From an uncultured Lachnospiraceae bacterium (GTDB lineage Bacteria > Bacillota > Clostridia > Lachnospirales > Lachnospiraceae): a DNA stretch of 10,160 bases. Under the pieces are notes generated by a model. That model did not search any database, was not told the origin of the DNA, and saw only the letters and a list, made by a program, of their open reading frames with translations. The translations under genes were made by a program, and so were the position numbers. Position 1 is the stretch's first letter; each line of letters begins with the position of its first letter. Below, in pieces: positions 1 to 5,126 of this stretch. The stretch is from NCBI GenBank assembly GCA_910577115.1, contig CAJTMC010000077.1:1-10160 (forward strand), in the 5' to 3' direction.

Positions 1-54
1 AAAAGGGACTTCCTCAATTCCTATTATACTATATTCCCTTTTCCGTTTCCAGTG

Positions 55-228
55 CTAATTTACGCTGTTTTCCGCTATCTCCTTAACCTTTTTTGTTATC
101 TGTTCCTCGGCTATCCGCTTGAATACTGTTTCCATTTTTTCAGTGCCTACATAATGCCTTTCCACAATTATTTTTGTGGGTGGGTGCTGTCGGGTGGCTC
201 TTTGCTGTGTACTGCTGTCTTTGCTCAT
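55..228 (-). CDS. small basic protein of unknown function, 57 residues
   Basis: I do not recognise this protein firmly. It starts MSKDSSTQQRAT, has a middle part reading KIIVERHYVGTEKMETVF, and ends in a charged, probably helical tail rich in Lys and Glu. No membrane segment or signal peptide is visible. It is accepted as real because an AAAGGAG ribosome binding site lies 7 bases before the ATG and it fits the direction of the neighbouring acetyltransferase gene, while the plus-strand reading of the same bases has no comparable start. Small proteins of this general look often lie just ahead of site-specific recombinase genes in Clostridia elements; such a gene could start beyond the left edge of the window, but this is inference. 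It lies outside the proposed element ends. Confidence 0.6.
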   Translation of the reverse strand: MSKDSSTQQRATRQHPPTKIIVERHYVGTEKMETVFKRIAEEQITKKVKEIAENSVN

Positions 229-252
229 AAATCTGCTCCTTTACAATAAAAT

Positions 253-280
253 AGAGCGCATAGATTTTTCTATACGCTCT
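253..280 (-). terminator. possible terminator hairpin after the GNAT gene
   Basis: Arms 253-263 (AGAGCGCATAG) and 270-280 (CTATACGCTCT) pair over 11 positions with one A/C mismatch that becomes a G-U pair on the minus strand, with a 6-base loop. On the minus strand it is followed by ATTTTATT, a broken T tract. It sits between the acetyltransferase stop and the next small gene, so it may end that transcript or partly separate the two. Confidence 0.4.
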
Positions 281-339
281 GACGCTGTGTTACTTATTCT
301 GTTGTGATTGTGATAATGGTTGTTTAGACAAACTGGAAT

Positions 340-870
340 TTATCTAGCTTCATATCTACAATATCTTCCCGTTGTAACTATATCTCCACCATTGCATTCA
401 TAGGGGACTTCCTTTATAAATTGAAATCCTAATTTTTGAAGAACATGACCAGACACCGAATTTTCTATCGCATACGTTGTGCTGATTTCTTTTATTTTCA
501 TTACCTCAACTGCATATTTCATAACTGCACTCATAGCTTCGATCATATATCCGTTACTCCAAAACTTCTTTCCCAAATTGTAAGAAATATCCCAATGTCC
601 CTCGTCATCATTAAAAAAAACCAAACATGTTCCTATTATTTCGTTCGTACTTTTCAAACCGATAATCCATCTATTCCACTTGGCATTTTCCAAATTCCCA
701 AGTTCAAACTCCACAAATTCTTTTGCTTCGTTTATATCATCGCTTGCTTTCCACCACATATACCTTGATACATTTTCATCTTGCATCCAACAGTTAAAAA
801 TCGCTTCTGTATCATCTGAATGAATTTCTCTTAAAATCAATCTATCTGTTTCCAACTTAGGTGTAATCAT
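340..870 (-). CDS. GNAT-family N-acetyltransferase, RimJ/RimL-like
   Basis: A 176-residue protein expected to transfer an acetyl group from acetyl-CoA to an amine. The N-terminus LETDRLILREI is the usual opening of the RimJ/RimL-like branch of GNAT proteins. The middle part IGTCLVFFNDDEGHWDISYNLGKKFWSNGYMIEAMSAV gives the core beta strands and the acetyl-CoA binding turn (the usual G-x-G-Y/K-A pattern appears as W-S-N-G-Y-M-I-E-A). The tail NSVSGHVLQKLGFQFIKEV matches the common N-x-x-S-x-x-x-L-x-K-x-G-F motif. The start at 870 is chosen because GGAGG lies 6 bases upstream; in-frame TTG and ATG codons at 885 and 882 would place that site inside the gene. Substrate is unknown: this branch includes ribosomal-protein and antibiotic acetyltransferases. 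It probably lies just outside the left end of the element. Confidence 0.9.
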   Translation of the reverse strand: MITPKLETDRLILREIHSDDTEAIFNCWMQDENVSRYMWWKASDDINEAKEFVEFELGNLENAKWNRWIIGLKSTNEIIGTCLVFFNDDEGHWDISYNLGKKFWSNGYMIEAMSAVMKYAVEVMKIKEISTTYAIENSVSGHVLQKLGFQFIKEVPYECNGGDIVTTGRYCRYEAR

Positions 871-957
871 ATTTTCCTCCATCAATTTCGATTGTGATTT
901 GATGATTTTTAAGGGAAACAGGAGCTGTTATATTTTGTTATTAAAATCTCCGCTAAC

Positions 958-966
958 CCTTGAAAA
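958..966. other. candidate left attachment core (attL)
   Basis: CCTTGAAAA recurs in the same orientation at 10007-10015 beyond the integrase. The copy lies 24 bases outside the first of four TTTCCCTTRT decamers, the order (core outside, arm sites inside) known for Tn916-type elements. A shared 9-mer in two short AT-rich windows could arise by chance, so this is suggestive only. Confidence 0.45.
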
Positions 967-989
967 CACTAAATTTATCGCAGGTGAGC

Positions 990-1066
990 TTTCCCTTATC
1001 GTTTCCCTTGTGTTATATCTTCCCACAAGGCATTATGAACCCTGATAAGGGAAAAAATAAGGGAAA
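990..1066. repeat. four inverted decamers, candidate integrase arm sites (left end)
   Basis: TTTCCCTTAT at 990-999 and TTTCCCTTGT at 1002-1011 are direct repeats on a 12-base step. After 33 bases the reverse complements ATAAGGGAAA at 1045-1054 and 1057-1066 follow on the same 12-base step. A 9/10 copy, TTAAGGGAAA, lies at 909-918. The same decamer recurs at the other end of the element (9932-9972). This fits sites bound by the N-terminal arm-binding domain of the integrase, and could also form a long hairpin. The stretch 871-1158 holds no gene. Confidence 0.65.
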
Positions 1067-1158
1067 CAAAATCATATAAAACAGTATAACAAAACATATG
1101 GGAATTGGCAAACTGATTGAAATACTTTCAAAAATCTATGAAAAGAGGACACATAAAA

Positions 1159-1398
1159 ATGAATATGATTTATGCAGCATACAATATCCACCATAACAGC
1201 ATTGATGTATACACCCATGCAGGTTACTTCTTACGGATAGACTGCAACAAGGCAGAAGAAAGATTGAAAACTACACCATGCTCTGAATGCGCCTTAAATG
1301 CTTTGGCAATAGATGAACCGCTTGAATATGCAAGACTATACCTTGACGGAAATATGCAGATGTGGATAGATGCGGAAGATTCACTGGAATTGTGGTAA
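1159..1398 (+). CDS. DUF6061-like small protein, 79 residues
   Basis: The function is unknown. The pattern resembles the DUF6061 family, small proteins frequent in Clostridia mobile elements: a beta-rich N-terminal half (YNIHHNSIDVYTHAGYFLRID) followed by a C-terminal part with the D-x-P-L-x-Y-A-x-L-x-L-x-G pattern (DEPLEYARLYLDG), ending in an acidic tail. Start 1159 is chosen because AGAGGA lies upstream at a workable distance; an upstream in-frame ATG at 1117 has no such site and falls in a short TTGAAA-tac-TTTCAA palindrome. It is the first gene inside the proposed left end and ends at a hairpin shared with the convergent toxN gene. The family assignment is from pattern memory, not a search. 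Confidence 0.7.
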   Translation: MNMIYAAYNIHHNSIDVYTHAGYFLRIDCNKAEERLKTTPCSECALNALAIDEPLEYARLYLDGNMQMWIDAEDSLELW

Positions 1399-1405
1399 TG
1401 CAGAC

Positions 1406-1434
1406 AAAGAGAGGTTCAGTTTGTGCCTCTCTTT
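1406..1434. terminator. shared hairpin between convergent DUF6061 and toxN genes
   Basis: AAAGAGAGG (1406-1414) and CCTCTCTTT (1426-1434) form a perfect 9-bp stem with an 11-base loop. Because the arms end in A and T runs it can act in both directions, though the T tracts are only three to four bases. The toxN stop codon lies in the loop. Confidence 0.6.
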
Positions 1435-1952
1435 ATCTTCAAATTATATTTTTCACACTCTATCTCTAATTTTGGGAAATTCAGGCAGCGATTCCTGCCT
1501 GCAAATGGCTCATTGGATAGGTATTTCTTATACAGGACATTTGCTTTATTACAGATAACCTCATTTTTCGTCTGACACCATTCCAGTTCCAAAGTACATA
1601 ACTGCTTATAATATCTGATATTTTCCCTGTCTCTCTTAAAAATGGTGGTATCAACAAGCTGTAATTGCTCTTCTTCAATAGGTATCATCAGATTAAAATT
1701 TAAGACGCCTAATAATTTTCCATTTACTTCAATTTTGGAAAAATCCATAGAATTTTTCATGTTCTTATGTTTTTCCTTTGGTGATGAAAGTGGTATGCAA
1801 TATTTGTGAACGCCACAAATAACAACAATCCCGATGAAAACCCTGTTATCCTTTCCTGCTTGTGGCGAAACAGAAAGCACCTTGTCGTCTATATTATGTA
1901 GATTACGGATATATTTCATATCCACCTTGTATAATTGAAAATCTGTCTGCAT
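1416..1952 (-). CDS. toxN: type III toxin-antitoxin endoribonuclease, ToxN/AbiQ family
   Basis: A 178-residue cytoplasmic RNase that is expected to cut mRNA and its own antitoxin RNA precursor and to be held inactive by binding that RNA. The family hallmark is clear: the strand FIGIVVICGVHKYCIPL, then LSSPKEKHKNMKNSMDF (about residues 55-71), then LGVLNFNLMIP (81-91), as in ToxN and AbiQ, whose catalytic Lys/Ser/Thr residues fall in the P-L-S/T-S-P-K-x-K-H region. Length is normal for the family. GAGGAG lies just upstream of the ATG. It is preceded by a promoter, a structured RNA and a terminator hairpin, the standard type III layout, so the toxin would be made from read-through. Known members abort phage infection or stabilise plasmids; here it would protect the element. 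Confidence 0.92.
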   Translation of the reverse strand: MQTDFQLYKVDMKYIRNLHNIDDKVLSVSPQAGKDNRVFIGIVVICGVHKYCIPLSSPKEKHKNMKNSMDFSKIEVNGKLLGVLNFNLMIPIEEEQLQLVDTTIFKRDRENIRYYKQLCTLELEWCQTKNEVICNKANVLYKKYLSNEPFAGRNRCLNFPKLEIECEKYNLKIKRGTN

Positions 1953-1965
1953 ATATCTCCTCGTT

Positions 1966-1997
1966 AAAAATGGCTATGCGTTTCCGCATAGCCATTT
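1966..1997 (-). terminator. attenuating terminator between antitoxin RNA and toxN
   Basis: A perfect 13-bp stem (arms 1968-1980 and 1985-1997, AAATGGCTATGCG and its complement) closed by a GAAA loop on the minus strand and running into TTTTT (1970-1966). It lies 13 bases before the toxN start. In type III loci this hairpin lets most transcripts end after the antitoxin, keeping antitoxin in excess over toxin. Confidence 0.88.
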
Positions 1998-2062
1998 GTG
2001 TAGTAACTCCATTAGAGTTGCTAACGCTTTTAGCAGTCCACTTTGCGGTAGGACTCACCACT
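1966..2062 (-). ncRNA. toxI: type III antitoxin RNA (ToxI/AntiQ-like), two divergent pseudoknot units
   Basis: The transcript is predicted to run from about 2062 to the terminator before toxN. Unit 1 starts at 2061 and folds as an H-type pseudoknot: GUGGU pairs with ACCGC, and AGUCC in its loop pairs with GGACU downstream, with an AAAGU crossing loop. Exactly 36 nt later unit 2 (from 2025) can form the same arrangement with other bases: GUUAG with CUAAU and AACU with AGUU, though its crossing loop is only two bases. The 36-nt step matches the repeat length of ToxI and the element order in unit 1 resembles the ToxI pseudoknot. Unlike usual antitoxins the units are not near-identical repeats, so the second is less sure. 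Simple hairpins (for example GCTAA/TTAGC) compete with the fold. The transcript ends are estimates. Confidence 0.75.
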
Positions 2063-2065
2063 AAT

Positions 2066-2096
2066 ATTATAATACCATATATTTAAAAATAGTCAA
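2066..2096 (-). promoter_or_regulatory. promoter of the antitoxin-toxN locus
   Basis: On the minus strand a -35 TTGACT (2096-2091) is followed by TATTAT (2074-2069, 16-base spacer) or TATAAT (2071-2066, 19-base spacer). The predicted start falls at about 2062-2059, at the edge of the first pseudoknot, as expected for an antitoxin RNA with almost no leader. Confidence 0.75.
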
Positions 2097-2117
2097 CATT
2101 TTCTGAAGTTTTTTGGT

Positions 2118-2179
2118 ATTCTGTAATCAAATCAATTGTAACAGAATCGAATATTTCAACCTGCAAGCGAAAATATTCG
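2118..2179. promoter_or_regulatory. two adjacent inverted repeats upstream of the cargo operon
   Basis: ATTCTGT (2118-2124) pairs with ACAGAAT (2141-2147); immediately after, CGAATATTT (2148-2156) pairs with AAATATTCG (2171-2179). The second pair ends about a dozen bases before the presumed -35 region of the operon promoter. They are plausible operators for the HTH domain of the first operon gene, which would make the operon autoregulated; this is inference from position. Confidence 0.45.
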
Positions 2180-2191
2180 CCATTTTAAGTG

Positions 2192-2220
2192 AATACAAAA
2201 TCCCTGGTTTTTGATATAAT
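2192..2220 (+). promoter_or_regulatory. candidate promoter of the cargo operon
   Basis: A consensus -10 TATAAT at 2215-2220 has only a poor -35 (around 2192-2197, AATACA). A good -10 with a weak -35 fits a promoter that needs an activator or is tightly controlled. The leader to the start codon at 2275 is about 50 bases. Confidence 0.5.
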
Positions 2221-2274
2221 TATAAAAATATGAGAAAACTTATAAGACATCTCGTAATTTAGGAGGTTTTAGAG

Positions 2275-3429
2275 ATGAATAAAATATTATTGCGTATTGC
2301 CGACTTGCGTAAAAAGCAAAAAGTAACACAGCAGGAACTGGCAGACAGCATAGGTGTATCATTTCAAACGATCAGCAAATGGGAAACCGGAGTCAATTTG
2401 CCGGATATCACCATTCTTCCATTACTGGCAGAGTATTTTAAAGTATCGACAGATCAGTTATTAGGCTTAAAACCGCTTGACGGTGAGACATATATTCCTG
2501 AAAAAACAGCAACAAAAGATTTTTGGAACCAAAAGCTGGAATACCTTTTAAGGACGCGAAAAAGTTATTGGAACGATGACTATACGCGCTTTCTTATTTC
2601 ACAGGTTTGGAAGATTGATAAACCGATTTCTGTATTGGACTGCGGATGTGGATATGGATTTTTAGGACTGTTGTTGCTTCCGTATTTGCCCGAAGGAAGC
2701 ACTTATACCGGAATTGATTTTGCAGAAAATTTGATCAAAAAGGGAAAAGTTCTTTTTGAAAGTCAAAAATTGGAGGCGGATTTCTTGTGTGAAAATGTTT
2801 TTAATTATTCTGTCGAAAACCAGTATGATTTCGTAGTATGTCAGGCTGTTCTCAGGCATTTGGACAATCCGTCAGCCTTTATACAGAAGATGATTCAGTT
2901 TGCAAAACCAGATGGATATGTTGTATGCATAGACGCAAACAGAGAATTTGAGTGCTGCGGGCTTTATATTGACGGCATGGATTATCAGAAGTTATGCAGG
3001 CATGAAGGGTTGGAGAAAAAGTGGCAGACTGAACTTGCAATGCAGGGGCGTGATTATGCGGTTGCCATCAGAACTGCACATATGATGCAAAAGCTGGGAC
3101 TTGTCGATGTTGACGTAAGAATGAACGATAAGGTAGAGTTTATTACGACACAATATACAGATTATGAGGAAACTAAAAATGATTTTATCGCATATAATGA
3201 TTGGGTCTCTGGCATTCATGATGAGCAAAAGGAAAGGCTGATTCTCCATTTATTAACCCATGGTTTATCCCGCAAGGAAGCCGAAGATTATTGCAGCCGG
3301 AATATTGAAATTGCGGATTTCTTTGCAGAGAACCCGACTGCCGGATACACTTTTGTGAAAGGAAACATGATTACTTATGGAAAGAAAATTGGAAAAAAGA
3401 CCGAAAAAAAAGCGAATACTCCTACTTGA
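2275..3429 (+). CDS. fusion of XRE helix-turn-helix and class I SAM-dependent methyltransferase
   Basis: A 384-residue two-domain protein. Residues 1-64 are an XRE/HTH_3 DNA-binding domain (RKKQKVTQQELADSIGVSFQTISKWETG, with the helix-turn-helix around 18-38). From about 100 on there is a Rossmann methyltransferase: motif I VLDCGCGYG at 120-128, the acidic motif II GIDFAENLI with D148, a motif III-like stretch YDFVVCQAVLRHLDNP (184-199) and KPDGYVVCID near 211-220. The remainder, to 384, is a variable cap that may choose the substrate. The HTH suggests it binds DNA, probably its own promoter; the methyl acceptor is unknown (small molecule or protein is more likely than DNA, as no N-P-P-Y/DPPY type motif is seen). 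AGGAGG lies 8 bases before the ATG. It heads a plus-strand operon, and its last 53 bases overlap the next gene. Confidence 0.88.
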   Translation: MNKILLRIADLRKKQKVTQQELADSIGVSFQTISKWETGVNLPDITILPLLAEYFKVSTDQLLGLKPLDGETYIPEKTATKDFWNQKLEYLLRTRKSYWNDDYTRFLISQVWKIDKPISVLDCGCGYGFLGLLLLPYLPEGSTYTGIDFAENLIKKGKVLFESQKLEADFLCENVFNYSVENQYDFVVCQAVLRHLDNPSAFIQKMIQFAKPDGYVVCIDANREFECCGLYIDGMDYQKLCRHEGLEKKWQTELAMQGRDYAVAIRTAHMMQKLGLVDVDVRMNDKVEFITTQYTDYEETKNDFIAYNDWVSGIHDEQKERLILHLLTHGLSRKEAEDYCSRNIEIADFFAENPTAGYTFVKGNMITYGKKIGKKTEKKANTPT

Positions 3430-4027
3430 CATGTATGGTGTAATCATAAAGGAAAGTAAAGGATATTTTATTCCATACACATTTGAGCATTTTGACAAAA
3501 AGGAACATAACAGACTTACACGAGCATTCCGTGAGGAATGTTTATTTACAAAAGCAGGAAACGGAGAACTAAGTTCTGATGAATTTCTTTCTCTGTTAGG
3601 ATACCCAGATCCAACGGAAACAATGCGGGATTATCTGACAAATTTTTTGACATTCGATCAGGAGTTCTTGTGGTTTGCCGAACACAATTACCAGCAGTAT
3701 GATTTTGTCCTGTTTTCGAATGATGTGAAAGAATGGAGTAAATATTTATTTGAATTATATGGACTTCAAAAATACTTTAAAGAAAGCATTATCAGCGGGG
3801 AAATCTGTATGCGTAAGCCTGAAAACCGGATTTTTACCTATACACTTAAGCATCTTCAATGTATTCCGCAGGAGTGTATCTTTGTCGATAACAGTGTGCA
3901 AAATTTAACTGCGGCACAAGAGGTAGGAATTAATACGATTTTGTTCAACAGGGACAATGAGGTTTATTCTGGTGATATTGCAAATAATTTTCATGAACTG
4001 GACAGCTTGCTGAATAATATGATTTGA
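3377..4027 (+). CDS. HAD-superfamily hydrolase
   Basis: A 216-residue haloacid-dehalogenase-fold enzyme, cytoplasmic, probably a phosphatase or related hydrolase. All four motifs are visible: motif I LLLDMYGVI with nucleophile D18; motif II VLFSND with S114; motif III RKPE with K147; motif IV FVDNSVQNLTAA with D171. The spacing and F-V-D-N-S-x-x-N ending resemble the YihX/epoxide-hydrolase-N branch with an alpha-helical cap between residues 22 and 100. The second motif I Asp used as acid/base by most phosphatases is Tyr here (D-M-Y-G-V), as in true haloacid dehalogenases. The start at 3377 lies inside the upstream gene (53-base overlap in another frame) with only a distant AAAGGAAA, so translation is probably coupled. 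No later in-frame ATG keeps motif I. Confidence 0.88.
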   Translation: MERKLEKRPKKKRILLLDMYGVIIKESKGYFIPYTFEHFDKKEHNRLTRAFREECLFTKAGNGELSSDEFLSLLGYPDPTETMRDYLTNFLTFDQEFLWFAEHNYQQYDFVLFSNDVKEWSKYLFELYGLQKYFKESIISGEICMRKPENRIFTYTLKHLQCIPQECIFVDNSVQNLTAAQEVGINTILFNRDNEVYSGDIANNFHELDSLLNNMI

Positions 4028-4080
4028 TTTTGCGTTACAAATATCAATTGGTAAAAAATCATAAGGAGATTTGATATAGA

Positions 4081-4608
4081 ATGAAAAAACTTATTTTGAT
4101 TGTAGGACCTAATGGAGTTGGAAAAACTACAACGGCAAAAATACTGTTACAAAAATTATCAAAATGTGCTTATGTAGACGCCGATTGGTGTCGTGCAATT
4201 AACCCTTTTCCTTTTACGGATGCTACAAAATACGCTGTAACTCGAAACATTTATTTATTATTCAAAAATTATCTTCTGTGTGAGGATATAGAATATGTTA
4301 TTTTTCCATATGGTTTTCACGGAGAACGAAAACAAATATTTGAACAGGTAATCAGCAGCTTGAGAGAAGACGGTATATCATTTGAGATATGCCCTGTTAT
4401 TCTTAAATGTTGTAAGGAAGAGAATATAAGAAGGACAATAAATGATGGCAGAGATATGGAACGGATTGAACGTGGTATAAAGAATACTTTTCATTTTTAT
4501 GATGAATATACATATCCCAACATTGATTCAACATATTTACAGCCTGAGAAAGTAGCAGAAAAAATAATAGAAATACTAAATATCAAATTGACAGGAAATG
4601 AGGGATAA
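4081..4608 (+). CDS. P-loop small-molecule kinase (AAA_33 / zeta-toxin-like fold)
   Basis: A 175-residue P-loop NTPase. The Walker A motif GPNGVGKTT lies at residues 9-17 close to the N-terminus, and the next strand ends in VDADWCR (32-38), the D-x-D position that in adenylate-kinase-like and zeta-toxin-like kinases touches the substrate and magnesium. An Arg-rich lid is seen around 117-132 (RRTINDGRDMERIERG). The size and layout suit a kinase that phosphorylates a small molecule or nucleotide rather than a chaperone-type ATPase. AAGGAG lies 12 bases before the ATG, longer than usual, after a 53-base gap from the HAD gene. It is followed at 3 bases by the Nudix gene. The substrate is unknown; antibiotic or sugar-nucleotide kinases are alternatives. 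Confidence 0.85.
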   Translation: MKKLILIVGPNGVGKTTTAKILLQKLSKCAYVDADWCRAINPFPFTDATKYAVTRNIYLLFKNYLLCEDIEYVIFPYGFHGERKQIFEQVISSLREDGISFEICPVILKCCKEENIRRTINDGRDMERIERGIKNTFHFYDEYTYPNIDSTYLQPEKVAEKIIEILNIKLTGNEG

Positions 4609-4611
4609 AAT

Positions 4612-5067
4612 ATGAATGATAATTATTGTTTTTCGGTAGGCTGTATTGTAAGAAGAAATAATCAAGTCCTGCTTGTAAGGCATACATACGGCAGTGCAAA
4701 GGGAAAACTGCTGATTCCTGGTGGATTTTGCCATGAAAATGAATTGCCGGAGGAAGCGGCTGTACGGGAAGTTTTTGAAGAAACGAGTATTACAGCAGAA
4801 GTTAAACGCATGTTGGGTATTCGTTGTGACAGAAAAACTTGGTATCTGCTATTTGAAATGGACTATATAGACGGCATTCCCACAAGCGATATGAACGAAA
4901 ACAGTAAAGTCTTATTTTGCGAAATATCAGATGCCTTAACACGAAACGATTGTACTGAAATGACAAAAGTTTCGTTAAGAAAAATTCTTGATGACTCTGC
5001 AGATTATTTATATTCAGATATCAAATATAAAGCTCATAAAGGATCTGATTATACGCTTTATATTTAA
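4612..5067 (+). CDS. Nudix hydrolase
   Basis: A 151-residue Nudix-fold enzyme that is expected to cleave a nucleoside diphosphate linked to another group, in the cytoplasm with magnesium. The Nudix box runs from G38 to I60: G-x5-E44-x7-R52-E53-V-x-E56-E57-x-S-I. All metal-binding Glu residues are present; the usual Gly near the end is Ser. The N-terminal strand VGCIVRRNNQVLLVRH and the loop KGKLLIPGGF are typical of the family. Three bases separate it from the kinase stop codon and its ribosome binding site (AGGGAT) overlaps that stop, so it belongs to the same operon. It may hydrolyse a product or damaged nucleotide linked to the kinase and HAD steps; the substrate cannot be read from sequence. 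Confidence 0.92.
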   Translation: MNDNYCFSVGCIVRRNNQVLLVRHTYGSAKGKLLIPGGFCHENELPEEAAVREVFEETSITAEVKRMLGIRCDRKTWYLLFEMDYIDGIPTSDMNENSKVLFCEISDALTRNDCTEMTKVSLRKILDDSADYLYSDIKYKAHKGSDYTLYI

Positions 5068-5097
5068 AAATACTATGTTTATTTCCGCATACTTTAA

Positions 5098-5126
5098 AGA
5101 GGAGCTGTTTTTTATCTTGCCCCTCT
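5098..5126. terminator. weak hairpin between convergent Nudix and relaxase genes
   Basis: AGAGGAGC (5098-5105) and GCCCCTCT (5119-5126) pair at seven of eight positions with a 13-base loop, overlapping the relaxase stop. T tracts on either side are short, so termination is uncertain. Confidence 0.35.

Noticed and set aside
52..249. Plus-strand reading of 65 codons, hydrophobic and Phe/Tyr-rich
   Set aside because: It has no ribosome binding site and is antisense to the 57-residue gene at 55-228, which has a strong one.
990..1066. rho-independent terminator made by the left-end decamers
   Set aside because: The arms could pair, but the loop is long and no T tract follows in either direction, so integrase sites are the better reading.
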